From contig OY282365.1 in NCBI GenBank assembly GCA_958295685.1, positions 1,984,001 through 2,048,000 on the forward strand: 64,000 nt of DNA, in the 5' to 3' direction. This stretch comes from an uncultured Dehalococcoidia bacterium. GTDB taxonomy: Bacteria > Chloroflexota > Dehalococcoidia > Lucifugimonadales > CATQGZ01. The notes beneath the pieces were generated by a model that worked only from the letters and a program-made list of their open reading frames with translations, had not been told where the DNA came from and ran no database searches. A program made the position numbers and the translations under genes. This document shows positions 26,126 through 34,828 of this stretch, piece after piece; position 1 is the stretch's first letter; each line of letters opens with the position of its first letter.

Positions 26126-26881
26126 TCACCTCCGATAGAGCAGGCGGTCGAGATTGCCTGAGCATATGTCTGCGAGTGTGGAGTAGTCCAGGCCTGAGCG
26201 GTGAAGGCTGTACAGCTGAGGGGAGATTGGGGAGTCTGGGAATCTGGAGCCGAACAGGACTCGCCGGTGTCCGGCCGCGTCGATCAGCCTGTGGATGCCG
26301 TCGGGGATGACGAACCGCGAGATTTCGACGTGAACGTTTGGGAGGCTGCGGAGCATGGGGAATATCCATGGGACGTGGACGTAGTGGACTTCACAGAGGA
26401 CCACGGAGAGCGTGGGGTGTTCGCGGAGGGTGTCGTGGAGCTCGCCCGGCTCGATCTCGGAGGCGGGGAGCCAGAGGGGCAGGCCGGTCTGGGCGAGCCA
26501 CTCGAGCCAGTGTCCGACAACCCACGTTCTGAACGGATAGCCTCCCGTCGATGGGAGCATTCTGATGGATCCGACGCTTTGGCCGTCCACCTCGTCCTGG
26601 AGCCTGGCAAGGTCGTCCACTGCCGGGCTGCACACGAGCTGCGGCACGAACTCCTCGACGCCTTCGAGGGCTTCCAGGAGCCAGTCGTTACCGTCGCGGG
26701 CATCGAATGCGGCCGAGTGAGCGGAGTGTGCGAGGGCCCTGTCGACTCCCGCCCGGCGCATCTCGTTGAGGGCCGCGTCGACGGTGTCGGCGGTCAGGCG
26801 GCGGTCGTGCCTGCGTCCGAGGGCGACGTTGGCGTCGAAAACCGGCACCACGGGGCTGAAGCTCAGGTCTACTTTCCCCAT
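26126..26881 (-). CDS. Amidohydrolase-like protein lacking the H-x-H metal motif
   Basis: The 251-residue protein has the same fold signs as its neighbour (R-A-G-V-D-R-A-L, G-S-I-R-M-L-P, H-R-R-V-L-F-G-S-R-F-P and a C-terminal N-L-D-R-L-L). However, the N-terminal metal site reads V-F-D-A-N-V-A-L-G instead of D-x-H-x-H, and the final G-S-D is G-S-R. It is therefore probably not a metal-dependent hydrolase on its own. The start at 26881 is set by GGAGGAG 6 nt upstream. It sits 3 nt before the active-site-complete paralogue, suggesting a regulatory or structural subunit. Confidence 0.72.
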   Translation of the reverse strand: MGKVDLSFSPVVPVFDANVALGRRHDRRLTADTVDAALNEMRRAGVDRALAHSAHSAAFDARDGNDWLLEALEGVEEFVPQLVCSPAVDDLARLQDEVDGQSVGSIRMLPSTGGYPFRTWVVGHWLEWLAQTGLPLWLPASEIEPGELHDTLREHPTLSVVLCEVHYVHVPWIFPMLRSLPNVHVEISRFVIPDGIHRLIDAAGHRRVLFGSRFPDSPISPQLYSLHRSGLDYSTLADICSGNLDRLLYRR

Positions 26882-26970
26882 TGCCGCTCCTCCAATACGT
26901 GAAGACCTTTGCGTAATTTCCAAGCAGACGGACACCGTGGGTGTGAACCGGCCGCCAGCAACTTGGGTTT

Positions 26971-26998
26971 CATGGCTTCCGGCTTTCGCCGGAATGAC
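26971..26998. repeat. REP-like hairpin (copy 2)
   Basis: TTCCGGC-TTTC-GCCGGAA followed by TGACGG has the same design as the copy at 5066-5085. It lies in the 174-nt gap between the amidohydrolase-like gene and the LLM oxidoreductase gene. Confidence 0.65.
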
Positions 26999-27055
26999 GG
27001 TTGTTCAAGATTTCCAGACGCGCATGGTGATTCTATCAGACCGTGCAGCGCGGTT

Positions 27056-27922
27056 TCAGGCTCCCGGCGGCCCTGCGGCGATCCACGCCTTCACTTCGGC
27101 GACCGTGCCGAGCTCGGGACCGATGGGGGCGGCGTACCAGGTCGCGCCCGCTTCGGCGTAGCTGGCCGCGGCGTCGCTCAGTCTCGGCCGGTCGTGCCCT
27201 AGGTGGGCGCCTGGGGCCACGACGTCGAAGGGGTCATGGGATTTGCGGTGTTCGCCGACGTACTCGACGATGGTGTTGAGGATAGCCGGGGTCATCGCGG
27301 GGGCGCCGTCGACGAGGTAGATCGGGTAGACGCCGTCCCATCGGGCGGCCCTGCGGAGCGGCGCTCTGTTGGGCCACTGTCCGCCCACCCAGATCGGTAT
27401 TCTGGGGGACTGGACGGGCGTCGGCAGGAAGCGGGCGTCCTGGACGCTGAAGCGCTCTCCTCGGTGGGAGAACGGCTGGCCGGACCACAGCCCTGTGAGG
27501 ACTTCGAGACCTTCGTCGAGCTTGGCGGCTCGAATCAGAGGCGCGCTATCCTCGCCGAACCGCTCGTACTCGGAGCCTGCGGGCTCGCCGAGTCCCACGC
27601 CGAGGGTGAGCCTGCCGTCCGACAGTCGGTCGAGGGAGACGGTCTCACGGGCGAGTTTCCAGGGCCTGCGGCGCGGGATCGGGGTCACTGCGGTACCGAT
27701 GCGGATCTTGTGGGTTTTCACGGCCATGACGGCGAGGGCGACCCACGGGTCGACGACGGGCAGCGGCTCGTCGGGCGAGGAGTCGCCGGGGGACGAGAGG
27801 TGGTCCCAGATGAAGAAGCCGTCCCAACCGGACTGCTCGGCCAGGAGAGCGAGGCGGCCGAGGAGTCTGGGGTCGGAGTAGTCGCCGGATATGGGTGAGT
27901 CGATGGCGAATCGCAGTGTCAT
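27056..27922 (-). CDS. LLM-class flavin-dependent oxidoreductase
   Basis: The 288-residue luciferase-like TIM-barrel protein has M-T-L-R-F-A-I-D-S-P, G-W-D-G-F-F-I-W-D-H near residue 32, I-R-I-G-T-A-V-T-P-I-P-R-R-R-P near 75, D-R-L-S-D-G-R-L-T-L-G-V-G near 98 and I-P-I-W-V-G-G near 175. These are the usual F420- or FMN-binding landmarks. Such monooxygenases and dehydrogenases are strongly expanded in SAR202 genomes. It starts 4 nt after the deacetylase-like gene ends on the same strand, so they are probably one operon. Confidence 0.9.
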   Translation of the reverse strand: MTLRFAIDSPISGDYSDPRLLGRLALLAEQSGWDGFFIWDHLSSPGDSSPDEPLPVVDPWVALAVMAVKTHKIRIGTAVTPIPRRRPWKLARETVSLDRLSDGRLTLGVGLGEPAGSEYERFGEDSAPLIRAAKLDEGLEVLTGLWSGQPFSHRGERFSVQDARFLPTPVQSPRIPIWVGGQWPNRAPLRRAARWDGVYPIYLVDGAPAMTPAILNTIVEYVGEHRKSHDPFDVVAPGAHLGHDRPRLSDAAASYAEAGATWYAAPIGPELGTVAEVKAWIAAGPPGA

Positions 27923-27926
27923 GGGG

Positions 27927-28781
27927 TCATTTCCAGGGTTCCTCCGCGCCGGATATCCGGCGGATGTGCTGGGACGGCGGTTCCTCTGCGCGCTCCAGGC
28001 TGTTGTCTGCGACGATTATTCCGGGCAGGACCTCAGGCTTTTCCCTGACGAACGCCTCTGCGTACATCACTCCCGCATACCAGCCGATGCTGCCGAGTGT
28101 GACGGCTATGCGTCTGCGCGCGAAGTCGTCGGTGTGCCCCTGTGATCTGAAGGCCATCTCGGCCTGAACGCGGCGCTCGAACCAGTCGGTGACGTCTACG
28201 TAGAAGTCGTACTGGTCCTTCTCGAAGTAGACGCCTGGGAAGTACGCGGCGGCGACGCGATGGGGTGGGACGTCCGAGCCGTAGCGGGCGGTGGCCGCGA
28301 GGGTTCTGGCCTCCAGGCTTGCGTAGGCGGCTTCGGCGTGGTCGTCGAGGGCTCCGCTGAGGAGTCGGTGATGGCCGGTGAGGTATGGGCTTTGCGTGAT
28401 CATCACGTGAGGGCGGAGTTCGAGGATGACGTCACGGATGTCTTCCACGGTCTTTGGGGAACGCGCGACGCGGAAGGGTTCTTCGGCATGGAGGATACGC
28501 ACGTCCTCAATGCCGAAGAGGGCGCAGGCCTTTCGCAGTTCCTCGGCCTTCGTCTTCGCGTAGTGGTCCGGGCGCTGCCGCGTGACCGTCCGGTCCCGCT
28601 CGCCGGGGGGTTTCATGAGTTCGCCGTGCAGCCGCTCGTTGTGGGTGTAGAGGCCGGTTCCGATCGATACCACGGTCACCTGGTCTCCACGGGCGGCGTG
28701 TATGCCGCATGTTGCGGCGGAGTGGGTGAAGTCGTGCGGGTGAGCGGTGACGACGAGGAATCGGAGTTTTTGTTGGTTCAC
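27927..28781 (-). CDS. PIG-L / LmbE family deacetylase
   Basis: The 284-residue protein has the N-terminal V-V-T-A-H-P-H-D-F motif, a variant of the A-H-P-D-D Zn site, with a later H-H near residue 135 (G-H-H-R-L-L) and D-D-H-A-E-A-A. The family removes N-acetyl groups from GlcNAc-type compounds, for example in mycothiol and GPI pathways. The third residue of the core motif is His instead of Asp, which may alter activity. It precedes the LLM oxidoreductase gene by 4 nt and lies just downstream of tRNA-Ser. Confidence 0.85.
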   Translation of the reverse strand: MNQQKLRFLVVTAHPHDFTHSAATCGIHAARGDQVTVVSIGTGLYTHNERLHGELMKPPGERDRTVTRQRPDHYAKTKAEELRKACALFGIEDVRILHAEEPFRVARSPKTVEDIRDVILELRPHVMITQSPYLTGHHRLLSGALDDHAEAAYASLEARTLAATARYGSDVPPHRVAAAYFPGVYFEKDQYDFYVDVTDWFERRVQAEMAFRSQGHTDDFARRRIAVTLGSIGWYAGVMYAEAFVREKPEVLPGIIVADNSLERAEEPPSQHIRRISGAEEPWK

Positions 28782-28793
28782 GCTTGACCTCCG

Positions 28794-28881
28794 TGGCGGA
28801 GGGGGCGGGATTCGAACCCGCGTTCCCTTTCGGGATTCCTGTTTTCAAGACAGGCGCCTTAAGCCGCTCGGCCACCCCTCC
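28794..28881 (-). tRNA. tRNA-Ser (anticodon UGA)
   Basis: Acceptor GGAGGGG pairs with CCCCTCC, discriminator G and an encoded CCA (28796-28794). The anticodon arm CCTGT-CTTGAAA-ACAGG gives anticodon UGA (28847-28845). The variable arm (AATCCCGAAAGGGAACG) is long, as expected for tRNA-Ser, and the T-arm is GCGGGTTCGAATCCCGC. Confidence 0.95.
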
Positions 28882-28988
28882 CGGCACTCTGATTCTACCG
28901 CAGCGCGCGTGGGAGTGCATTGGGCATTGGGCATTGGGCAGTGGCCGGTGGTTAGTGGTCAGGTCCTCTAACAGAGGGGAGTTATGCT

Positions 28989-30209
28989 CTACAGCCTCCG
29001 CACGGATGGCACCAGCAGGGCTATGGCCGCTGCCAGGGCCACGAGTCCCAGGCCGTTGACGGAGAGCGCGAGCAGTACGCTCCACTGGGCTGCCAGGGCT
29101 CCTATCTGGATGGTGCCGATCGGTCCGGCCCCGAGCGCCAGTAGCCAGGATCCCATCGCCCTTCCGCGCAGCTCGTTGGGGACCGCTAGCTGCATGAGTC
29201 CCTGGGACAGTGTGTCGGCGAGGGCCATGACTGAGCTGAGGAGAGCGAGGACGAGGAGGGCCAGGATGAAGTTCGCGGCCAGTCCGAGCAGAAGCAGCCC
29301 GAGTCCGAAGACGAGGATCGTTCCGACGTACAGGATGCCCTTTCTTCCGGTGTCACCTCTGGCCGAGAGGAATACGACGCCGAGGCCGCCGCCGAGGGAG
29401 CCGATGCCGTTCATGAGGCCGAGCCCTTCCGGTCCGACTCCCAGTACGTCCCTGGCGAGGCTGGGGAGGAGCGCTCTGTGTGAGAAGCCGAGTATCTCCA
29501 GGGCGGCGGTCGTGATCGTCAGCGTGAGCAGTACCCTGTTGGTTCTCAGCTCTTTGACGAATTCGGCGAAGGCCGTGCGCGCGGAGACTCGGACTATTGG
29601 GGCCGCCTGTCCCCTGGAGCGGACTCCCATCATGGCGGCGGCCGTCAGGACGAAGACGGCTGCGACCGCGAACAGGGCTGGGCCGGGGCCGATGGGCAGG
29701 ATTAGGAGTCCGGCGGCCACCGAGCCGACGACCGCTCCTGCCCTGCCCGTCAGCGACATGACGGCCAGTCCCTGGACGGCGTTGGACCGGCCGACGACGT
29801 CGTAGACGAAGCTGCCTCTCGCGGTGCGGTCGAAGACTAGCAGGGTGCTGAAGACGAACGTTAAGAGGAGCACGTGCCACATCTGTGCGGAGCCGTTCAT
29901 GATCAGCAGTCCCATCACGGTTATGGGCACGACCATGGCGGCGTTTACCGCCGCGATGAAGCGGGGTCGGTTGACGAGGTCGGCGACGATGCCCGCCGGG
30001 ATGCCGAACAGAGCGTTCGGGACCATGTGGAGTCCCAGCGTCACTCCCACCTGGAGGGGTGAGTCGGTCAACTCCAGTACGAACCAGCTGACTATGACGG
30101 ACTCGCCCGCGACTGCCAGGGCTCCCAGGACGGTTCCCAGTCCGAGGATGCGGAAGTCGCGGCGCCGGAACACTCTGGGCACACCTCCAGGGGGGTTCGG
30201 GGTGGGCAT
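28989..30209 (-). CDS. MFS-type transporter (enterobactin exporter/MFS_3-like)
   Basis: This protein of about 406 residues has eleven or twelve hydrophobic segments and opens with a basic stretch before TM1 (F-R-R-R-D-F-R-I-L-G-L-G). The MFS loop 2-3 signature appears as G-I-P-A-G-I-V-A-D-L-V-N-R-P-R. The pattern fits MFS_3 drug/siderophore exporters. The start at 30209 avoids overlap with the divergent aldo/keto reductase gene at 30226; ATGs at 30227 and 30284 are in frame but lie within it. Located in the inner membrane. Substrate unknown. Confidence 0.85.
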   Translation of the reverse strand: MPTPNPPGGVPRVFRRRDFRILGLGTVLGALAVAGESVIVSWFVLELTDSPLQVGVTLGLHMVPNALFGIPAGIVADLVNRPRFIAAVNAAMVVPITVMGLLIMNGSAQMWHVLLLTFVFSTLLVFDRTARGSFVYDVVGRSNAVQGLAVMSLTGRAGAVVGSVAAGLLILPIGPGPALFAVAAVFVLTAAAMMGVRSRGQAAPIVRVSARTAFAEFVKELRTNRVLLTLTITTAALEILGFSHRALLPSLARDVLGVGPEGLGLMNGIGSLGGGLGVVFLSARGDTGRKGILYVGTILVFGLGLLLLGLAANFILALLVLALLSSVMALADTLSQGLMQLAVPNELRGRAMGSWLLALGAGPIGTIQIGALAAQWSVLLALSVNGLGLVALAAAIALLVPSVRRL

Positions 30210-30213
30210 AGTG

Positions 30214-30219
30214 TATAGT
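30214..30219 (+). promoter_or_regulatory. -10 element of a probably leaderless aldo/keto reductase transcript
   Basis: TATAGT lies six bases before the ATG at 30226, the same geometry as in leader elements 2-6, so the transcript may begin at the start codon. No good -35 box is visible at 16-18 nt. Confidence 0.5.
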
Positions 30220-30225
30220 GTCGGC

Positions 30226-31170
30226 ATGGAGTACAGGACTCTGGGACGCACGGGGCTCGACGTGTCGCTGCTCAGCCTGGGCACGGGGGGCGCAAGGAAG
30301 TTGGGGCAGTCCGTGGGTATGACACAGGCCGACCAGACGGCGTTGGTTCAGCGAGCTCTCGACCTGGGGGTCAATCTGATAGATACGTCGTCGGAATACG
30401 GGGAGAGCGAGGTCATCCTGGGCCGCGCGCTGAAGGGGACGCCGAGGGAGTCGTATTATCTGTGCACCAAGTGGCCGCCCTGGGTCGATGGGTGTCTGGC
30501 CGAGGATCCGGGTCTGCTGGTGGATTCGGTCGAGCGGAGTCTCAGGCGGCTCGACACGGATTGGGTGGACATAATGATGTTTCACGGGCCTCTGTCGCAC
30601 ACCTACGCTCCTCTGGTGGAGCGCTTCTATCCGACGATGGAGCGGCTTCGGGAGCAGGGGAAGGTCCGCTTCGTCGGGTTGAGCGCGCAGTACGCCACCG
30701 AGCCGTCGCAGGCGGTCGCGGATGCCGCCCTGAAGAATGATCCCGATAAGTGGGACGTGCTGATGCTGAAGTACGGGCTGCTGAATCAGTCTCTGGCGAA
30801 GGAGTTGCTGCCGCTGGCGCTGCGGCACGGGGTGGGGGTGATGAACATGGCCGCGGTGCGGGTCAAGCTGCCTGATCCGGCGCTTCTGGAGGAGTTGATG
30901 CGCGAGTGGCGGGATCAGGGGAGGGTGGCGGCCGGTGAGCTGTCGGAGCGTGATCCGCTGGGCTGGCTGGTGCATGGGGAGGTGGCCTCGGTGGTGGCCG
31001 CGGGCTACAAGTTTGCGGCTGATCACCCTGCGATAGCGACGGTGATCACTGGGACTTCCAACATGGCCCATCTGGAGGAGAACGCCGCCGCGCTGGAGAG
31101 GCCGTATCTGCCGCCGGAGGACACTCGCCGGGTGAGGGAGTTGTTCGGCGACATCGTGGAGTACGTGTAG
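30226..31170 (+). CDS. Aldo/keto reductase (L-galactose/pyridoxal dehydrogenase-like)
   Basis: The 314-residue protein opens M-E-Y-R-T-L-G-R-T-G-L-D-V-S. It has the AKR tetrad in N-L-I-D-T-S-S-E-Y-G near residue 47 (Asp, Tyr), Y-L-C-T-K-W near 80 (Lys) and D-I-M-M-F-H-G-P near 118 (His), then a nucleotide site near V-I-T-G-T-S-N. It differs from the AKR at 21601 and is not a recent copy. No SD is visible and a -10 is only six bases upstream. Divergent from the MFS gene, so the 16-nt gap must hold both starts. Confidence 0.9.
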   Translation: MEYRTLGRTGLDVSLLSLGTGGARKLGQSVGMTQADQTALVQRALDLGVNLIDTSSEYGESEVILGRALKGTPRESYYLCTKWPPWVDGCLAEDPGLLVDSVERSLRRLDTDWVDIMMFHGPLSHTYAPLVERFYPTMERLREQGKVRFVGLSAQYATEPSQAVADAALKNDPDKWDVLMLKYGLLNQSLAKELLPLALRHGVGVMNMAAVRVKLPDPALLEELMREWRDQGRVAAGELSERDPLGWLVHGEVASVVAAGYKFAADHPAIATVITGTSNMAHLEENAAALERPYLPPEDTRRVRELFGDIVEYV

Positions 31171-31231
31171 CGGTCTGGGGCTGCGCGCATCGCGGCGCGG
31201 CTGTCCGGCGGGGGTGCCGCGCGGTTCAGGC

Positions 31232-31696
31232 CTAGGCGCGTCTGGGTCTGCGGCGGTCGTCGGAGTCGAGGATGATCGTGACCGGGCCGCAGTTGACGAG
31301 GGATACCGACATTTGCGCCCTGAAGCGGCCGGTCTCGACGCGGAGTCCTGATTCGGCGAGGATGTTCACGGTCATGTCTACGAGGGAGCTTGCGCGGTCC
31401 GGGGGGGCGGCGTCGGTGAAGCTGGGTCGGCGCCCTCTGCGGGTGTCGCCGTAGAGTGTGAACTGGCTCACGACGAGGAGTTGGGCGTCGACGTCGAGGG
31501 CGGAGCGGTCGAAGCGGCCGTCGTCGTCGGGGAAGATTCTCAGGTTGAGGGTCTTGTCGGCGACGTAGCGGGCTTCCTCTTCGCCGTCGGTGGATGAGAC
31601 GCCCAGGAAGAGGAGGAGGCCGGGGCCGATTCGTCCCACCGTGTCGCCGCCGACGGTGACGGCGGCCTCCGAGACGCGCTGGACGACGGCCCGCAA
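31232..31696 (-). CDS. dtd: D-aminoacyl-tRNA deacylase
   Basis: The 154-residue protein has the DTD signatures: M-R-A-V-V-Q-R-V near the N-terminus, V-S-Q-F-T-L-Y-G-D-T-R-R-G-R-R-P-S-F near residue 78 (Ser-Gln pocket) and the cross-subunit N-C-G-P-V-T near 137, where N-x-G-P-V-T is usual. It removes D-amino acids from mischarged tRNAs as a homodimer in the cytoplasm. It follows the FmdB-type gene by 3 nt on the same strand. Confidence 0.95.
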   Translation of the reverse strand: MRAVVQRVSEAAVTVGGDTVGRIGPGLLLFLGVSSTDGEEEARYVADKTLNLRIFPDDDGRFDRSALDVDAQLLVVSQFTLYGDTRRGRRPSFTDAAPPDRASSLVDMTVNILAESGLRVETGRFRAQMSVSLVNCGPVTIILDSDDRRRPRRA

Positions 31697-31699
31697 GGG

Positions 31700-31996
31700 T
31701 CAGCCGCCTTTGTCAGCCTTCGTGGATGCCTCGGCCTTGGGTTTGGGTTTGTCGGCGGACTTCGGGGTCGATTCGGCGGAGGCGGTGGAGTCGGACGTGC
31801 CGTTGGAGCCGCTCTTTCCCTTGCCGTAGTCGTTGACGTAGAAGCCGCTGCCCTTGAAGACGACCGGCACCGAGTAGATGAGGCGTCGGGCGTCGTTTTC
31901 GCATCTGGGGCACTCGGCGACCGGCTCGGAGTCGAAGCTCTGCTTCAACTCAAAGACGTGATGGCACGAGTTGCACTCGTAGTCGTATCGCGGCAA
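31700..31996 (-). CDS. FmdB-family zinc-ribbon protein
   Basis: The 98-residue protein opens M-P-R-Y-D-Y-E-C-N-S-C with a second pair, C-P-R-C, about 18 residues later. This is the usual FmdB-type zinc ribbon, ending around G-S-G-F-Y. A low-complexity Ser/Lys/Ala-rich tail of about 40 residues follows. Function of the family is poorly known (once linked to formamidase regulation). It is next to dtd in a two-gene operon. Confidence 0.88.
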   Translation of the reverse strand: MPRYDYECNSCHHVFELKQSFDSEPVAECPRCENDARRLIYSVPVVFKGSGFYVNDYGKGKSGSNGTSDSTASAESTPKSADKPKPKAEASTKADKGG

Positions 31997-32079
31997 GGTC
32001 TACAGTCCTGGCATACAGAGGGCAACTACGCGGTCGGCTGCCGATTAGCTACAAACTTATCACCCGTACACGGATTGTG

Positions 32080-34308
32080 TCAAGCTGGCGGGGTTTCGGC
32101 GGTGGTGAGGGTGTGTTGGAGCGCGTTTTGCCAGGTGTCGGCGACGCGGGTCAGGGGCAGGTCGACTAGTCCTTTCAGGCGCAGGCGGTCTCCTGTGGCG
32201 CGGCCTATCTCGGCGAACGGGACGTTCTGGGCGCGGCAGACGGCTCGGAGGTTGGGGAGCAGGTTTGGGGAGACGGACACGACTATCCGGGACTGGGCCT
32301 CTCCGAAGAGGGCGGCGTCCCATCGGCCTGTGGGTTCGAGGCTGCTCTCGAAGCCGACGCCGCCCTGGATGCAGGATTCGGCGACGGCGACGGCGAGGCC
32401 GCCCTCGGAGCAGTCGTGGGCCGAGCTTATGATCTTCTCTCGTGCGAGGCGGACACATGCGCGCTGAAGCCTGACCTCCAGGTCGAGGTCTATTCGGGGC
32501 CTGCCGGCCACGAGGCCGTGTACGACGTCGAGGTATTCACTGCCGGCCAGCGTGTGAGCGGGGGCGTCGATCGCGCCGGCGCCGAGGAGTATCACGTCGG
32601 CGCCGGTGTTGGGGAATCCGGTTCCGAGGTTGAGCCGGACGTCTTCGAGCAGACCGAGGGCGCCGACGATTGGGGTTGGGTATATGGACTCTCCACCGCT
32701 CTCGTTGTAGAGGCTCACGTTGCCGCTGACGACCGGTGCGGAGAGGGCTTCGGAGGCTCGCGCCATGCCTTTGACGCACTCTTCGAGTTGGTAGTAGACG
32801 TCTGGGCGTTCGGGGTTTCCGAAGTTGAGGCAGTCGGTCAGGGCGATGGGTTCGGCGCCGGCGCAGGCCACGTTTCGGCAGGCCTCGGCGACGGCGATCA
32901 TGCCGCCGGCCATGGGGTCGAGGAAGCAGAGCCTGCCGTTGCCGTCGGCGGCGAGGGCGATGCCCGTGGGGGTTCCCTTGATTCTCAGGACGGCGGCGCC
33001 GCCGCCCGGCCCGCGCACCGTGTTGGTCTGCACCTGGTGGTCGTACTGTCTGTAGACCCAGCGTTTCGACGCGACGGCGGGGGAGGCGAGAAGCCTCAGG
33101 AGCGCCTGTTCCGGCCCATCCGGGGGGAGGGGGAGCGAGTCGAGGTCGTAGTTCTGGAGCTGGGTCAGGCCGTCGGGCTTCACGCCCTGCGGTCTGTAGG
33201 TCGGCGAGTCGGTCAGGAGCCTGACGGGGACCTCGGCTCTGGTCGAGCCGTCCTCGCGTATTCTGGCGAGTCCGTCGCCGGTGGCCCTGCCGATGACGGC
33301 GGATTGGACGTCCCACCTGTCGAAGACTGCCTTCAGTTCCTGCTCGCGGCCCTCCTCGACGGCCACGAGCATCCGCTCCTGGGATTCGGAGAGCATCACC
33401 TCGTAGGGTGTCATGCCTGCGCCGCGTCTGGGGGCGAGCGAGACGTCGATTTCGATGCCGCTGCCCGCCTTGGACGCGGCCTCGACGGATGCGCTGGTCA
33501 GCCCTGCGGCTCCGAGGTCCTGGAGGCCCACCACCCGGCCGGTGCGGACGGCTTCGAGGCATGCTTCGATCAGGGTCTTTTCGAGGAATGGGTTGCCGAC
33601 CTGGACGGCGGGTCGGAGTTCGCGTTCTTCCTCGAAGGCGCGGGAGGCCAGGCCGGAGGCTCCGTGGATGCCGTCGCGTCCGGTGTCGGCTCCGACGAGC
33701 ATGAGGAGGTTGCCCTCGCCGCCGGTGGTGGAGTGGACGAGCTTGTCGGTCTCGACGAGACCGACGCACATGGCGTTGACCAGTGGGTTGGCGGCGTAGG
33801 ATGGGGAGAAGGATATTTCTCCGCCCACGTCGGGGACGCCGATGCAGTTGCCGTAGCCGGAGATTCCGGCTACGACGCCCTCGAACAGGTATCGGCTGGC
33901 GGGGTGGTCGAGTGGGCCGAATCGGAGCGAGTTGAGTAGGGCGATGGGCCGCGCGCCCATTGCGAGGATGTCGCGGACGATTCCGCCGACGCCGGTGGCG
34001 GCTCCCTGGTACGGCTCGATGGCCGAGGGGTGGTTGTGGGATTCGATCTTCATCACGACGGCGAGGCCGCCGCCGATGTCTACGACGCCGGCGTTCTCCT
34101 GTCCCGGGGGGGCGAGCAGGCGCGGGCTGCGGGTGGAGAACATGCGGAGGAGCGGTCTGGAGTGTTTGTAGCCGCAGTGTTCGCTCCACAGTGAGCCGAA
34201 CAGTCCAAGTTCCAGGTCGTTGGGTTCGCGCTCCAGCCGCTCGACTATGGCCTCGTACTCGGCCTCGGAGAGGGCGAGGGCGTCCAGGGCTTCTTTGGTT
34301 ACCGGCAC
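32080..34308 (-). CDS. purL: Phosphoribosylformylglycinamidine synthase subunit II
   Basis: The 742-residue protein is the small-type PurL of the PurSQL complex. Motifs are L-W-S-E-H-C-G-Y-K-H-S near residue 40, I-E-S-H-N-H-P-S-A-I near 88 (ATP site), G-D-G-L-A-R and D-C-L-N-F-G-N-P-E-R in the second half, and S-S-A-H-D-C-S-E-G-G near 660. It aminates FGAR to FGAM with ammonia from PurQ. purQ is 9 kb away and purS was not found. The start is a GTG at 34308 (V-P-V-T-K-E-A), with GAGGA about 10 nt upstream, and fits homologues better than the longer frame. Leader element 4 lies about 95 nt upstream. Confidence 0.95.
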   Translation of the reverse strand: MPVTKEALDALALSEAEYEAIVERLEREPNDLELGLFGSLWSEHCGYKHSRPLLRMFSTRSPRLLAPPGQENAGVVDIGGGLAVVMKIESHNHPSAIEPYQGAATGVGGIVRDILAMGARPIALLNSLRFGPLDHPASRYLFEGVVAGISGYGNCIGVPDVGGEISFSPSYAANPLVNAMCVGLVETDKLVHSTTGGEGNLLMLVGADTGRDGIHGASGLASRAFEEERELRPAVQVGNPFLEKTLIEACLEAVRTGRVVGLQDLGAAGLTSASVEAASKAGSGIEIDVSLAPRRGAGMTPYEVMLSESQERMLVAVEEGREQELKAVFDRWDVQSAVIGRATGDGLARIREDGSTRAEVPVRLLTDSPTYRPQGVKPDGLTQLQNYDLDSLPLPPDGPEQALLRLLASPAVASKRWVYRQYDHQVQTNTVRGPGGGAAVLRIKGTPTGIALAADGNGRLCFLDPMAGGMIAVAEACRNVACAGAEPIALTDCLNFGNPERPDVYYQLEECVKGMARASEALSAPVVSGNVSLYNESGGESIYPTPIVGALGLLEDVRLNLGTGFPNTGADVILLGAGAIDAPAHTLAGSEYLDVVHGLVAGRPRIDLDLEVRLQRACVRLAREKIISSAHDCSEGGLAVAVAESCIQGGVGFESSLEPTGRWDAALFGEAQSRIVVSVSPNLLPNLRAVCRAQNVPFAEIGRATGDRLRLKGLVDLPLTRVADTWQNALQHTLTTAETPPA

Positions 34309-34387
34309 GTGTGACGTCCTCGCGTCAGCCTGTCGTCCAGAGTCAGCAGAGGCTCCAGGAAAAATTTTTGTGTAACGCTCGGGGGGG

Positions 34388-34672
34388 CATTTCGCGGGCA
34401 TTTCGTAGCTGGGAGGGCCTCAGACGGCTCGGAATTACGTGACACTATCTGACAGTTATGTGACACTTATCTGACAGTTATGTGACAGTTATCTGACACT
34501 TTTGTGACAGTTTGTGACACTTTTGTGACAGGTCAACGCAGGCGATGCAGGAGTCCTGCGGGCGGTTTGTGGAGAGAGGCGGCTGTGTCATGGACATACT
34601 CTAGCACAGCGGTTCGTGGCTGTCAATTGTCTGAATCAGGATTCTCAGGATTGGAGGATTTTCAGGATTGGG
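34388..34672 (-). promoter_or_regulatory. Leader element 4: promoter, 11-nt array, conserved block (upstream of purL)
   Basis: AATCCTGA-type boxes (34672-34627) abut -35 TTGACA (34626-34621), a 17-nt spacer and -10 TAGAGT (34603-34598); an ATG sits at 34591, 7 nt on. Its frame starts M-T-Q-P-P-L-S-T-N-R-P and ends in the array. The array unit is TGTCACATAAC/TGTCAGATAAG (34532-34439). CCCAGCTACGAAATGCCCG lies at 34415-34397. The inverted tail unit is degenerate here (GTTACAC). Between 34673 and 34828 only a short GTGGAGA direct repeat is visible. Confidence 0.72.
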
Positions 34673-34828
34673 GACCAAACCCGTCCTAATGAAACGACAC
34701 CGCCTACTAAATCTGGGACAGTTACCCCAGTGGAGAGTGGAGAGTGGAGAGTGGGAGAACCAGATTCGGGGACGCGCTTCGGAGAGGAGAGGCTGCCAGA
34801 CTGGGGCGGGTTCTGGGGTGGGTTTCGG

